A stretch of 64,000 nt of DNA from Pseudomonas brassicacearum (GCF_009601685.2 NZ_CP045701.2:3658001-3722000), one strand, 5' to 3'; counted from the first letter of the stretch, positions 1 through 8,884 are shown. Notes: generated by a model not told the origin, from the letters alone. Numbers and translations are program-made.

Positions 1-261
1 CAGCGGATGGCTGCCAGGATCGCCTGCCAGCGCATCCAGCAGGCTCGGCACGTCGGCCGGTGTGACGGGGCCAAACCCCAGACGGACGCCGGCGCTTTCG
101 AGCTCTACCAGCGGTTCCAACCAATAGAGGCCACGGGAACTGGTGCGCAACACCGTCAACGGCAGTTGTCGACGCTCAGCCTCATGGGCCAACGCATCGG
201 CCACCTTGTCCGCGCCCACGGCACGGGCCACAGAATCGCGGGGGATACAGAGCGTCAGCAT
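1..261 (-). CDS. fdsB: NAD-dependent formate dehydrogenase beta subunit, N-terminal part
   Basis: Only the first 87 codons are in the window; the gene runs off the left edge. It begins MLTLCIPRDSVARAVGAD, which fits the thioredoxin-like N-terminal part of FdsB, the NuoF-like flavoprotein that passes electrons from the formate-oxidising alpha subunit to NAD in the cytoplasm. The ATG at 261 follows GGAGGGCGC, and that ribosome binding site lies inside the end of fdsG. The start overlaps the fdsG stop (ATGCTGA), so translation is probably coupled. The remaining fds genes (A, C, D) are expected to the left. The call rests mainly on its position behind fdsG and on the N-terminal sequence. Confidence 0.72.
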   Translation of the reverse strand, partial: MLTLCIPRDSVARAVGADKVADALAHEAERRQLPLTVLRTSSRGLYWLEPLVELESAGVRLGFGPVTPADVPSLLDALAGDPGSHPL

Positions 262-737
262 GCGCCCTCCTCCATGCAATCATTGACCAACTGACGCAGA
301 CGCTCGGGCGTGATCCGCGCATGCAGCTCCCCGTCCAGCTCCAAGGCCGGCGAGCAGACGCAGGCACCCAGGCAATAGACCGGCCGCAGGCTGATGCTCC
401 CATCGGCGCTGGTGCCGTGATCGTCCAGCGCCAGTTGCTCGCGCAGCTGCGCAGCCAGGGCTTCGGCGCCCATGCTCTTGCAGGACTCGGCCCGGCACAA
501 GCGCAGGGTATGGCGCGCCGGCGGTGTGGTGCGGAAATCGTGGTAGAAACTGATGACCCCGCGCACTTCAGCCTGGCTGAGGTTCAGGGCGTGGGCGATC
601 TCCGGGACGGCGCTGTCGGGGACATACCCGCAGCCTGCCTGGATGGCATGGAGAATTGGCAGCAAGGCACCGGGGGTGTCCTTTTCGCGCGCAAGCACGC
701 TATGGATCAAAGGCAGGTGAAGCGTCTCATCGGGCAT
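255..737 (-). CDS. fdsG: NAD-dependent formate dehydrogenase gamma subunit
   Basis: This 160-residue protein belongs to the NuoE/FdsG thioredoxin-like [2Fe-2S] family. Four cysteines at about residues 81, 86, 122 and 126 (CRAESC and CLGAC) are the expected cluster ligands. In the family it relays electrons between the molybdenum subunit and the flavin subunit of soluble NAD-linked formate dehydrogenase. I chose the ATG at 737 because AGG lies just upstream and the protein then starts MPDETLHLPL, as FdsG proteins do; a longer frame to 833 adds an unrelated Arg-rich stretch. It is the first gene of the operon seen here, reading leftward into fdsB with overlapping ends. Confidence 0.88.
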   Translation of the reverse strand: MPDETLHLPLIHSVLAREKDTPGALLPILHAIQAGCGYVPDSAVPEIAHALNLSQAEVRGVISFYHDFRTTPPARHTLRLCRAESCKSMGAEALAAQLREQLALDDHGTSADGSISLRPVYCLGACVCSPALELDGELHARITPERLRQLVNDCMEEGAC

Positions 738-1100
738 AAACGTACCTCGGCATCTCGAACGCCACCGCCGCATAGCGGCAGCCGTCCGGAGTCTTGGCTG
801 CGGCGGCCGGCCCACGTCACGGTCGCGTGGCACATCCGATCGCCATTCTCGCTCTCCGGCCAGTGTCTTAGATGCACTTGGTCCGGGGCATCCTCACAGC
901 TTGCCACTCCCGGGGGTTGGCGATTGCACATGGGCGACGAAACGTGTTCTGAAAGCGACTTGGGGTAAATAAGTCGCAAAAACAGGAAAGCCGATTTGAT
1001 CGATAGGTTCGTGCAAACAAACATATCTGACAAACCGGCGCAATTGGACTGCGTCAGAGAGACGCTTGGAGCGCGGCACTCATTGCCGTCAACCGAGTAG
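738..1100. other. intergenic region upstream of fdsG
   Basis: This 363-base stretch lies between fdsG and the cytochrome b561 gene, both read leftward. I see no convincing coding frame. It contains the perfect inverted repeat at 955-977 and must hold the fds promoter. The open frames crossing it have atypical composition for this genome. Confidence 0.6.
955..977. promoter_or_regulatory. perfect 7-bp inverted repeat (operator or terminator hairpin)
   Basis: GCGACTT at 955-961 and AAGTCGC at 971-977 are perfectly complementary with a 9-base loop. It lies about 220 bases before fdsG and 124 bases after the cytochrome b561 stop. It could terminate the b561 transcript, although the following T tract on the minus strand is poor, or act as a regulator site for fds. 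Confidence 0.4.
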
Positions 1101-1652
1101 TCAAGACCGATTTCGCCCCGGCAGCATCCGGGCCAGGGTATTGTCACCCACCCAGTAATGATGGAACAGACCGGCCGCCGCATGCAGGCCGATCAGCCAG
1201 TAGCCGCCGCTGCCGAGCAACTCGTGCCAGTACTTGAGTTGTTTGGCCAAATCGGGATCCACCGCCACGGGGGCCGGCAAGAAGAACCCGAAGTACGGCA
1301 CCGGCTTGCCTCCGGCGGCCAGCATCAGCCAGGCCAGCACCGGTGTCGCGATCATCAGGCCATACAAGGCGGCATGCATCAGGTGGGAAGCCCCCGTCTG
1401 CCAGGCCGGTGGCGCGGGTGTAACCGGCGGGCGCGGTGTCAAGCGCCCGAACAAGCGGACCCAAACCAGTGCAAAAATGCTCACCCCGAAGAGCCCGTGC
1501 AACCCCAGTAACAGGCTTCGCCCGGTGCTGCCACGGGGCAACAAACCCTTGATCTCAATGCAGGCATACACACCGACGAACAGCGCCAGCATCAACCAGT
1601 GCAGGGTCATCGACAGTTTTCCATAACGGTTTACGGCAATATCGCGGGTCAT
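1101..1652 (-). CDS. cytochrome b561 family membrane protein
   Basis: This 183-residue protein has about four hydrophobic helices and histidines in the positions typical of bacterial cytochrome b561 (LHWLML near residue 18, GLHGLFG, LMHAALYG, KYWHELLG, GLHAAAGLFHHYW). The family binds two haems b and carries electrons from quinol in the inner membrane; several members act as superoxide:ubiquinone oxidoreductases. The C-terminal HHYWVGDNTL is very typical. The ATG at 1652 follows AGGCGCGTT; upstream codons in the same frame look non-coding. It stands alone between fdsG and the divergently read RHS gene. Confidence 0.9.
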   Translation of the reverse strand: MTRDIAVNRYGKLSMTLHWLMLALFVGVYACIEIKGLLPRGSTGRSLLLGLHGLFGVSIFALVWVRLFGRLTPRPPVTPAPPAWQTGASHLMHAALYGLMIATPVLAWLMLAAGGKPVPYFGFFLPAPVAVDPDLAKQLKYWHELLGSGGYWLIGLHAAAGLFHHYWVGDNTLARMLPGRNRS

Positions 1653-1956
1653 AACGCGCCTCGTGAAGGTCTGACGGACTGCCGACTCGTTCGCCAGCCC
1701 CGATTCGGTCGATGGGAACCGATGCTGCCAACTTGCAGGTGAAGTCTTAAGGCAGTCTGAAGACCGACATTTCAAGAAGCTCTAAGAACCAAATATTTGT
1801 TTTTCCCTGTTATTGATAACACAAGCGTCTTAACTGCCCTCGCAAACTGATAGTTCTGACAGGTCAAAAGTCCAACCAACAAGCGCATAAACATCATGAC
1901 AGGCAGCGAAGGACGTCCTTCAACTTCTTTCACGGACCGCATCGAGCCCCTTGACC

Positions 1957-1986
1957 ATGAATATTCTTCGCGCCGAGACCAGATGA
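1957..1986 (+). other. 9-codon upstream frame overlapping the RHS start
   Basis: The frame reads MNILRAETR and stops at TGA 1984-1986, overlapping the RHS start ATG 1983-1985 as ATGA. It may couple translation or be chance; no strong Shine-Dalgarno sequence precedes it. Confidence 0.25.
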
Positions 1987-4820
1987 CCTACTCCTCGACA
2001 ATACATGCCGCGACCCCCGTCTTGTCGGTGATCGAACCGCGGGGACTGCCGGTACGCACAGTGCAGTATCACCGTCGTCTCGATAACGATCCTGTCGCCC
2101 CTCGCGTCAATCGCCAGGCCTATGACACGCTGGGTCGTTTGATAGCGCATTGGGACCCGCGCCTATGGGCGTTGATGGAGGGAGGATCGGCGGCACCAGC
2201 GAATCAGACATCGATCCATAGCCTGTGCGGTCAAGTATTGGCTGACACCAATGTCGACGCGGGCTTGCGCGTGAGCTTGTTGGGCGACGCGGGCCAAATA
2301 TTGCACCGCTGGGACAGCCGGGGCACTGAAACACGTATCGAATACGACCGTTCATTACGCCCGGTGGCGGTCTTCGAGCAAGGCCAGGGGGAGCTTGAGC
2401 GCTGCGTGGAACGCCTGACTTACGGGGAACCCGAGGTCCATGCACATAATCTCTGTGGCCTGCTGACACGCCATGATGATCCGGCTGGCAGCCAGCAGGT
2501 GCATGAGGCAGGTTTGAAGGGCGGTATCCTGCTGCAGTCTCGACGTTTTTTGCTACAGGAAACGCTGCCGGACTGGCCGCTAGAACCATCCCTGCGCGAT
2601 GCAATGTTAGAACCTGCGCCCGAGCGCGCGATTACACAGTACCACTACGATGCGCTGGGTAATGTCCTGACCCAGACCGATGCCAGGGGCCATCGCCAGC
2701 GCTTCACCTATTGCGTAGCTGGGCATTTGCGTCGCGTTTGGCTGCAACTGGCTGGCCAAACCGAACAGGTAGTGTTGTCGATGATCGGGTACAACGCCTT
2801 CGCTCAAGTCGAGACGGAAGTCGCCGGCAACGGTGTCGTCAGCACAGCCGACTATTGTCCCCTCAGCGGCCGACTCAAGCGCCTGTTTGTGCGCAGGGAT
2901 AACGGCACGCAGTTGCTAGATCTGCGATACGACCACGATCCGATGGGCAATATTCTCAGTATTCGCGATGAGGCGCTGCCCGTTCGGTATTTTAATAACC
3001 AACGCATCGAACCGCTAAGCACCTATCGCTACGACACGCTCTATCAATTGATTGAGGCCACCGGCAGAGAAATCGCCATCGGGCGACAAGGGCCCGCCTT
3101 GCCGGAGCTACAACCCGCACCTCTTGATCCCAATCAGCTAAGTCAATTTACTCAGACGTATTGCTATGACGCAGGGAATAACCTGACGACATTGCGGCAT
3201 GTCGGCGCCCACTCCTACACCAGGGAAATGCAGGTGGACGGCCTGAGCAACCGCAGCGTGCCAAAAGAGATCGACCTGGCCTCGGCGTTTGATGCCAACG
3301 GCAATCTGCAGCATTTGCAGCCCGGACAAGTGCTGAACTGGGACCTGCGTAACCAGTTGCAGCGCGTTACTCCGGTAGAACGATTAGACGCGGCCAATGA
3401 TGACGAGGTGTATATCTATGACGGTAACCACCAACGGGTCAGAAAGATTCACCGCAGCCAAGCCCGGACGGTCGCGCATCGGGCCGAGGTGCGTTATTTG
3501 CCCGGCCTGGAGTTACGTACCGATACGAAGAATGGCGAAAGCTTGCAGGTGATCAGCATGTCCTTCGGCCTCGGCGGAGTTCGAATGCTGCATTGGGACG
3601 CCGGGCTGCCGGATGGTTTGAGCAATGATCAGTTGCGCTACAGCGTGAGCGACCACCTGGGTAGCAGCAACATTGAACTGGACCATCAGTCGCGACTGCT
3701 CAGCCAGGAAGGCTACTACCCGTATGGAGGCACGGCTTGGTGGGCAGGGCGTGACGCCATCGAGGCAACGTACAAGACCCTGCGTTATTCAGGTAAGGAG
3801 CGTGATGCCACCGGCTTGTATTACTACGGCTTCCGTTATTACGCGCCGTGGCTCAGTCGATGGATCAATCCGGATCCGGCGGGCGGCATCGATGGTTTGA
3901 ACCGGTTCAGGATGGCCAGGAACAATCCGATCACCTTAATCGACCAAGACGGATTTCAACCCATCTATCCAGTCTTAAGTGCTTTTCTAGGCGATATTTT
4001 TGATGATCCTGGCTATGCCCGTAAGGGTAGCTACCTGCTGGCGCCAGGCGCGTCGGCTGATCATGCCCCCATCGCAATATGGGATGACCGAATATATGTG
4101 GGCACGGCCGAACGACACATGGGAATTCGCCCAGATGACGAGAAAGGTTTCCCTCACTTTGTGGGTGAAATAACAGGACAGCAGATCACCAATGCTTCTG
4201 GGCATTACATACCCCCTGCTGGGCTGGGGCACCTTATCCCGGATGGGTACACCTACGTTGAACAATACGCAGGCAGTAGTGCCTCCCCTATCCGCCTGAC
4301 CATGTTCTCTTCGCCTCAGAATTACGTGGACAAGGTGACGGAATTTAGGCAGCACAATGATAAATTGGACAGAGCCAAGGGAGTAATGAGCTTCCTGAAG
4401 GAACACCACCTTTATGACGCTGCTAGCCGCGTCGCCCACACGCAAGGAAACCTGCGTGTCACCCAGCTTTTTCGAGACAGCGGGATAGAAATTGAAGACA
4501 GCGTCGGAGAAACCCTTAGCAACCTTCACGACCAAATTGCTCCCCTTGAAAGAGCGATACTCTGGGGCGCAAAGTCCAAACAAAACGAAGCTAAATTAGC
4601 AACGATAATGAGCCACATAAAAACCATAGACAACATCATAAAGAAGGACAGTACGATCTCAAGCCAGCCTTATTCCTTCATTAAAGCAGATGTTGAATCG
4701 CCCCCATCAACGCCGCGACGGGCTGTGGGCGGCTCTGCAAGTCAGATCAGCCGAGCGCAAGCGTCCCCGCCCAGACAAGCCAGCGTCTTTTCCCGGATTA
4801 GAAAGGCGATGAGGCGTTAA
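1983..4820 (+). CDS. RHS repeat/TccC-like toxin with variable C-terminal tip
   Basis: This 945-residue protein starts MTYSSTIHAATPVLSVIEPRG, very like TccC-type components of insecticidal toxin complexes and related orphan RHS toxins of Pseudomonas. YD repeats (YDALGN, YDPLG-like units) fill residues 60-600, and the conserved RHS core GLYYYGFRYYAPWLSRW...NNPITLID ends near residue 656. The family forms a closed shell around a cleaved C-terminal toxin. Residues 657-945 are the variable tip; the DNA there is visibly richer in A and T and I do not recognise its fold. Basic residues end the protein (SRIRKAMRR). The ATG at 1983 overlaps the stop of a 9-codon frame at 1957 (ATGA); an upstream in-frame ATG at 1896 has no ribosome binding site. 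No TcA/TcB genes or obvious immunity gene adjoin it. Confidence 0.85.
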   Translation: MTYSSTIHAATPVLSVIEPRGLPVRTVQYHRRLDNDPVAPRVNRQAYDTLGRLIAHWDPRLWALMEGGSAAPANQTSIHSLCGQVLADTNVDAGLRVSLLGDAGQILHRWDSRGTETRIEYDRSLRPVAVFEQGQGELERCVERLTYGEPEVHAHNLCGLLTRHDDPAGSQQVHEAGLKGGILLQSRRFLLQETLPDWPLEPSLRDAMLEPAPERAITQYHYDALGNVLTQTDARGHRQRFTYCVAGHLRRVWLQLAGQTEQVVLSMIGYNAFAQVETEVAGNGVVSTADYCPLSGRLKRLFVRRDNGTQLLDLRYDHDPMGNILSIRDEALPVRYFNNQRIEPLSTYRYDTLYQLIEATGREIAIGRQGPALPELQPAPLDPNQLSQFTQTYCYDAGNNLTTLRHVGAHSYTREMQVDGLSNRSVPKEIDLASAFDANGNLQHLQPGQVLNWDLRNQLQRVTPVERLDAANDDEVYIYDGNHQRVRKIHRSQARTVAHRAEVRYLPGLELRTDTKNGESLQVISMSFGLGGVRMLHWDAGLPDGLSNDQLRYSVSDHLGSSNIELDHQSRLLSQEGYYPYGGTAWWAGRDAIEATYKTLRYSGKERDATGLYYYGFRYYAPWLSRWINPDPAGGIDGLNRFRMARNNPITLIDQDGFQPIYPVLSAFLGDIFDDPGYARKGSYLLAPGASADHAPIAIWDDRIYVGTAERHMGIRPDDEKGFPHFVGEITGQQITNASGHYIPPAGLGHLIPDGYTYVEQYAGSSASPIRLTMFSSPQNYVDKVTEFRQHNDKLDRAKGVMSFLKEHHLYDAASRVAHTQGNLRVTQLFRDSGIEIEDSVGETLSNLHDQIAPLERAILWGAKSKQNEAKLATIMSHIKTIDNIIKKDSTISSQPYSFIKADVESPPSTPRRAVGGSASQISRAQASPPRQASVFSRIRKAMRR

Positions 4821-4957
4821 GCGGCGAAACGCTCTGTCGAGCAAAGGCTGCCAGGCATGCTCGAGCGCCGCGTGAAGCCCATTGCCAAAGTCAGGAAAAA
4901 TCCTGAGAAAACGGAAAGCTGATACCATCCGGAAATTGACATGCTGAGCAGAACGAA

Positions 4958-5119
4958 ATGAATCGCCGCAAGAAAATAAACCAGTTATTGAAGGCGAACG
5001 CCAAAAAAGCCAGTGCCAAGCTGGCCCCCAAAAACAAGCCTCAATACATCAGCAAAGCCGACCGACTGAAACTGGCGGCTGAAGCCAGTGACGCGCCCAT
5101 CACGCCCCCGGAAAGCTGA
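4958..5119 (+). CDS. DUF2986 family small basic protein
   Basis: This 53-residue protein starts MNRRKKINQLLKANAKKASAK and contains NKPQYISKADR, the signature of the DUF2986 family, short lysine-rich proteins common in Pseudomonas and other gammaproteobacteria. No function is known. It was identified by direct reading between the RHS gene and the convergent methyltransferase. Codon use fits the host genome. It is probably not the immunity protein for the RHS tip, because this family occurs widely without RHS genes. Confidence 0.8.
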   Translation: MNRRKKINQLLKANAKKASAKLAPKNKPQYISKADRLKLAAEASDAPITPPES

Positions 5120-5142
5120 TCCACGACGTTTGAGCTCCATCC

Positions 5143-5859
5143 TCAGACCGTTTTGCACGTTAGCCAGGCGCCCCAGAAAAGACTGCTGAAGAACCGGGTA
5201 GCACGGCCGAACCCTGCATCATTCAACAGTTTTTGAACCGCTGCTTCGGAATGTGGAGGGTCGGCGCCTTGAAGAATTTTCCCAAGCTTGACCGTCACTT
5301 CTTCCGGGCTGGCGCCATGCTGTCGCCACCGTTGCCCCCAGGCCGCGAGGAGTAATGGCTGGCTGGCATACGCATATTGGTTTCCAGCGACAATCAGCGG
5401 CGCTCCCGGCTTCAGATGTGCCTGGATGGACCGCAATATTTTCAACTTGGCTTCATCCCCATCGAGATGATGGAGTACACCGATCAAGGTAGCGGCATCG
5501 TACGACCCGTTTGCTACCAGGTCTTCAACATGCCCAAGGTGCATGGCGGTTCTTTCAAGCAAGTTGTTTGCAGCTAACTGCTGCTCCGCGGCCTCCAGCA
5601 TCGGCCCGGACGGATCGACGGCAGTGAAACGCCAACCCGGCTCCAGCTTGGCCATGGCAATGATCTCCTGCGCCGTACCGCCGGCGCCCACCACCAGTAC
5701 TTTCGCCGAGCCCGCGTTTCCAAGGGTCGCCGCCAGCATGCACGCCGTCAGATCCTGGCAGGCGTCGTACCCGGCGAGCGCAATGCGGCTCTGCCGGCCG
5801 TACTCGTTGGCCCGTGAAGTATCAAATTTTTCCGCTGAATTAAACGAGGATGATTTCAA
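5143..5859 (-). CDS. class I SAM-dependent methyltransferase
   Basis: This protein of about 238 residues has a Rossmann methyltransferase core: motif I VLVVGAGGTAQE near residues 54-65, the acidic end of strand 2 in FTAVDPSG, and IGVLHHL for the later strand. The substrate cannot be read from the sequence. It resembles the methyltransferase at 18754-19467 in layout (VDPSG.ML, LKPG), so the two are probably paralogues. The start appears to be TTG at 5859 with GGAG upstream; there is no in-frame ATG nearby. It is convergent with the DUF2986 gene and divergent from arsH. Confidence 0.82.
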   Translation of the reverse strand: MKSSSFNSAEKFDTSRANEYGRQSRIALAGYDACQDLTACMLAATLGNAGSAKVLVVGAGGTAQEIIAMAKLEPGWRFTAVDPSGPMLEAAEQQLAANNLLERTAMHLGHVEDLVANGSYDAATLIGVLHHLDGDEAKLKILRSIQAHLKPGAPLIVAGNQYAYASQPLLLAAWGQRWRQHGASPEEVTVKLGKILQGADPPHSEAAVQKLLNDAGFGRATRFFSSLFWGAWLTCKTV

Positions 5860-6004
5860 AGCGCAGTTCTCCGTGTCCGGAAACCAAGCTACGCCTCGCT
5901 TAAGGATAATAAAAATTCATTAATTTTATGCGTAGCATTCCCACAAGGAATATCTGTTTTCATCAGCAGAATTTTGCGCAGCCAGCCAATTGCGGCTTGC
6001 GATA

Positions 6005-6042
6005 AACATATGGAAATACGAATATACTTTTTTCCATATGTT
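6005..6042. promoter_or_regulatory. 12-bp perfect inverted repeat, candidate ArsR-type operator
   Basis: AACATATGGAAA at 6005-6016 and TTTCCATATGTT at 6031-6042 are perfectly complementary with a 14-base AT-rich spacer. The repeat ends 23 bases before the arsH start. ArsR/SmtB repressors bind inverted repeats of this general kind in ars promoters, so it is a candidate arsenite-responsive operator, but no arsR lies in this window. Confidence 0.6.
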
Positions 6043-6065
6043 CTGGACCGGATTGGAGCTGTGTA

Positions 6066-6800
6066 ATGACTGAGTTCTCCAGCGAAACCCCGCATGACTT
6101 CCCAAATCTTGACCTGTCACTCTTCGACGCACCAACACCGGAAAAACTCGCAAAGAGCGCAGAACCAGAACATAAACCGCGCATACTTTTACTGTACGGA
6201 TCAACCCGCGAGCGCTCTTTCAGTCAGTTGCTAACCCGCGAAGCGGCGCGCCTGTTGGAGCTCATGGGCGCCGAAACCGCGGTCTTCGATCCGTCCGGGC
6301 TGCCGCTGCCGGACGATGCGCCCGTCGATCATCCCAAGGTCCAGGAACTGCGCGACTTGGTGATGTGGTCGGAAGGCCAGGTCTGGTGCTCACCAGAACG
6401 CCACGGCTCGATGTCGGCAGTGTTCAAGGCACAGATCGACTGGATCCCGCTCGCGCTGGGCGCGGTTCGTCCTTCCCAAGGCAAGACGTTGGCGGTGATG
6501 CAGGTATGCGGCGGATCGCAATCCTTCAACACCGTGAATCAACTTCGCGTACTGGGTCGCTGGATGCGCATGGTCACGATCCCCAACCAATCCTCCGTCC
6601 CCAAAGCCTTCCTTGAGTTCGACGAAGCCGGGCGCATGAAACCCTCGTCCTATTACGACCGGGTCGTCGATGTCATGGAGGAACTGATGAAGTTCACCTT
6701 GCTGGTGCGCGGCAGAGAAACCTATTTGGTAGACCGCTACTCCGAGCGCAAGGAAAGCGCCGAAGCGCTCTCCAAACGCGTTAACCAGAGGTCTATCTAG
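6066..6800 (+). CDS. arsH: ArsH, NADPH-dependent FMN reductase / organoarsenical oxidase
   Basis: This 244-residue protein matches ArsH over its whole length. The FMN-binding flavodoxin-like motif [12 protein letters not shown] lies near residues 41-52, and the family stretches [18 protein letters not shown] and [10 protein letters not shown] are present. ArsH enzymes oxidise trivalent methyl- and aromatic arsenicals to less toxic pentavalent forms and can reduce quinones or azo dyes. GGAG lies 8 bases before the ATG. The gene is alone: no arsR, arsB or arsC adjoins it, but a perfect inverted repeat sits in its promoter and a pst phosphate transporter follows 2 kb downstream, an association also seen in arsenic islands. 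Confidence 0.93.
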   Translation: MTEFSSETPHDFPNLDLSLFDAPTPEKLAKSAEPEHKPRILLLYGSTRERSFSQLLTREAARLLELMGAETAVFDPSGLPLPDDAPVDHPKVQELRDLVMWSEGQVWCSPERHGSMSAVFKAQIDWIPLALGAVRPSQGKTLAVMQVCGGSQSFNTVNQLRVLGRWMRMVTIPNQSSVPKAFLEFDEAGRMKPSSYYDRVVDVMEELMKFTLLVRGRETYLVDRYSERKESAEALSKRVNQRSI

Positions 6801-6841
6801 GCGTAGCGATAGTGGCGAGTTTTTCGGTGTGATGTAGGACT

Positions 6842-7489
6842 TTAACGGACGTACGCTGCATTAACATCGGCCTCATACTGAAGGGCAGCTACGGCCAATG
6901 ACGCAATCCAGACCACCGAAACCCCGTAATTGAGTCGCTGGTACAGGCCGAACAAGTGACCGTCGGCCAATGCCGTCGCCATCAACATAACCGTCGCGAT
7001 GGCCAGGACTACGCAGATCGCCGAGATCATTGCGAACCTGGACGATGCGAGCAGCGCCTTGCCGAGGAACGTCCACAGCGCTCCCGCCAGAGTGAGCGAG
7101 ATGAACATCACCAGCCCCGCAAAATTGTGGCTCTGTTGCGAGACTGACGGTTGAACCGGCGCACAGCCTTGATCGCAGGAAAAATAGCCGGCCGTAACGC
7201 TTGCCAAGCCATGGATGAGTATCAGTGCCGCGCTAAGCAAGGCCATACGCGATGCCTTGAACCGTCTCGCCACACCTATTGCGAAAAGCACGAACATTAC
7301 ACCCAGCGGAAAGTTGTTCACCCAAGCAGAGAAGCTGTGGGTTGGCGCTCCAACGGCGCCTAGTTGGCTCATGGCTTGATCCAGATGGCTGTAGCCTGGA
7401 TAGGCCCGCGCAGTCAGCGTAACCCCCAAAAACAGCCAGAACGGAATCAGTATTCCAGCGCCTAGCAAAGCACGATCAATGGTTTTCAT
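6842..7489 (-). CDS. DUF998 family membrane protein
   Basis: This 215-residue protein has about six hydrophobic segments and the family feature of a paired-cysteine loop (FSCDQGCAP near residue 105), with an N-terminal stretch GYSHLDQAMSQLGAVGAPT typical of DUF998 proteins. They sit in the inner membrane and have no established function. The ATG at 7489 is preceded by GAGTG. It is convergent with arsH, whose stop lies 42 bases away, and is probably transcribed by itself. Confidence 0.75.
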   Translation of the reverse strand: MKTIDRALLGAGILIPFWLFLGVTLTARAYPGYSHLDQAMSQLGAVGAPTHSFSAWVNNFPLGVMFVLFAIGVARRFKASRMALLSAALILIHGLASVTAGYFSCDQGCAPVQPSVSQQSHNFAGLVMFISLTLAGALWTFLGKALLASSRFAMISAICVVLAIATVMLMATALADGHLFGLYQRLNYGVSVVWIASLAVAALQYEADVNAAYVR

Positions 7490-7565
7490 GCTGTGACACT
7501 CCGTGTCGTTGTGATGTCCGTTTGTGGTGATGTGAACTCTGGCATTGATTCAAGCATCCACCTGC

Positions 7566-7871
7566 TCAATCAAGGACAGGGCGCAGGAAACTACGCTCAT
7601 AACTCAGAATGAATCGTTGTTCCGTCGCCTGGGTCACCAATTCAACGCACTCCGGATCCTGTTCGGCTTTCCTTCGATAGTTTTCATATTCGGCCAGGCT
7701 GGAAAAGCTGAACAGGCAGTATGCGATGTTGTTGGCGCCTTCGGCAGGTAGGAAATAGCCATGATGTTTTCCGCCCATTCGGATCACCACTTCAATCCAT
7801 TGGCGGGAGTAGCTCTCGAAAGCTGGGATCTGGTAGGGGTCAATGACATACCTGACATGGCAAGTAATCAT
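7566..7871 (-). CDS. NIPSNAP family protein
   Basis: This 101-residue protein begins MITCHVRYVIDPYQIPAFESYSRQW, typical of the NIPSNAP/dimeric alpha-beta barrel family, and contains GYFLPAEGANNIAY and the conserved YENYRR..DPE region. Family members form small ferredoxin-like dimers; the bacterial function is unknown. AGGATTGAG precedes the ATG at a good distance. It is on the same strand as the DUF998 gene, 76 bases upstream of it, so the two may be cotranscribed. Confidence 0.82.
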   Translation of the reverse strand: MITCHVRYVIDPYQIPAFESYSRQWIEVVIRMGGKHHGYFLPAEGANNIAYCLFSFSSLAEYENYRRKAEQDPECVELVTQATEQRFILSYERSFLRPVLD

Positions 7872-8016
7872 GGGCTCAATCCTTTGAAAATCGGAAAAAA
7901 CGGATTCTACACAGGATACGAGGCATGTCGTCGATGATTACCATTAGCTGAACAACTGCGTTGCTCATCGCAGTGCCTGACGCCAACGATCAATCATCAA
8001 CCAGGATCGAAACACC

Positions 8017-8196
8017 ATGGATGAACGCCTGGCCCTTGAGGATCTGGTGAGTCTTGAGCGCACAGGATTCCTCGGCTTTACGCTGCCGCCACTGGAGGAA
8101 ACGACTGTCAGCGACGCGGCAATCATGCGGGGCTGCATCCCCAGCATCTATCAATGCCATCGTAGCCTGACAAGGGCAGTTGGACGCTTGAGGTAG
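8017..8196 (+). pseudogene. decayed fragment of the 16315 gene
   Basis: The segment 8077-8140 is almost identical to 16350-16414, the 5' part of the unknown gene at 16315. Both encode FTLPP-EETTVSDAAIMR, with three base differences over 54 bases. Here one base is missing after ATGCGGG, which shifts the frame, so the remaining codons to TAG at 8194 are unrelated. The upstream part aligns more poorly with the start of the 16315 gene. The surrounding 7872-8330 shows no other gene that I recognise; 8197-8330 ends with the promoter and ribosome binding site of the next gene. Confidence 0.7.
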
Positions 8197-8330
8197 TGGT
8201 TCGACACCCTGCCAAAGGCCATGCGCGCCAACCCCAACAGCTGGATGTATAAACGTACAAGTAGATTGCTATTGTTTAAAACCGTTCTGAGCGGAGCAGT
8301 TTCAAACCCTGCTTGAACAAGGAGATTTAA

Positions 8331-8696
8331 ATGTCCGACCTGAACGATCCACGCGTGTTCTTTGCCGCTGAACGAACGTTGCTGGCATGGAACCGAACCA
8401 GCCTTTCACTGATGGCATTCGGCTTTGTGATTGAACGATCCGGGCTACTGTTGCAGATGCTAAAGCCGGGCCTTGTGGCCGCCCCTGGAAAACATGTTTC
8501 GCTCTGGATCGGACTGGCTTTTCTGACGCTGGGCTCATGGGTTGCCTGCTGGTCGTCCTGGCAATACAAAAAGGTGGTCAAAACCCTCAAGCCCGCTGAG
8601 ATCCCCCTTGGCTACAGCGTCAATGCTGGCCCTGGCATTAATGTCGGTACTGCAATCCTGGGCGTTTTGCTCATGGCCTATTTGTCCATTCTGTGA
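8331..8696 (+). CDS. YidH/DUF202 family inner-membrane protein
   Basis: This 121-residue protein has the DUF202 signature: MSDLNDPRVFFAAERTLLAWNRTSLSLMAFGFVIER at the N-terminus, followed by three membrane helices (about residues 25-45, 56-75 and 100-120). Homologues include YidH and YidG of enterobacteria, of unknown function. AAGGAG lies at good distance before the ATG. A weak hairpin with a T run at 8775-8800 may end its transcript before pstS. Confidence 0.88.
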   Translation: MSDLNDPRVFFAAERTLLAWNRTSLSLMAFGFVIERSGLLLQMLKPGLVAAPGKHVSLWIGLAFLTLGSWVACWSSWQYKKVVKTLKPAEIPLGYSVNAGPGINVGTAILGVLLMAYLSIL

Positions 8697-8774
8697 GCAA
8701 GGCTGGCCTGCCTGACCTCACTCGGCTTCCCGCAATCACTTCGGCATACGAGGGTCAACGGCACCCCATGGGCT

Positions 8775-8800
8775 GTCGACTGGTGCGGTCGACCTTTTTT
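8775..8800 (+). terminator. short hairpin plus T6
   Basis: GTCGAC at 8775-8780 pairs with GTCGAC at 8788-8793, followed by C and six T residues. The stem is only 6 bp, so termination may be incomplete. It lies 79 bases after the DUF202 stop. Confidence 0.45.
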
Positions 8801-8866
8801 CGACGAGTAAGCGCGCGAATTTGATCGACTCGAATTTATTTCAAAATATTGCTGAATGCACCGGAA

Positions 8867-8884
8867 TTGTCATCAGACAGAAAT
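8867..8884 (+). promoter_or_regulatory. candidate Pho box before pstS
   Basis: TTGTCAT at 8867-8873, four spacer bases, then CAGAAAT. The first half matches the PhoB half-site CTGTCAT in 6 of 7 positions; the second matches only 4 of 7. Position upstream of pstS supports it, but the match is weak. Confidence 0.4.

Noticed and set aside
321..968. Long open frame on the plus strand across fdsG
   Set aside because: It is antisense to fdsG with its four cluster cysteines, has no ribosome binding site and no recognisable protein family.
4958..5119. DUF2986 gene as immunity gene of the RHS toxin
   Set aside because: The family is widespread without RHS genes, so adjacency alone is weak.
5143..5859. 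Arsenite methyltransferase ArsM next to arsH
   Set aside because: The protein lacks the cysteine pattern expected of ArsM and resembles a general methyltransferase paralogous to the one at 18754.
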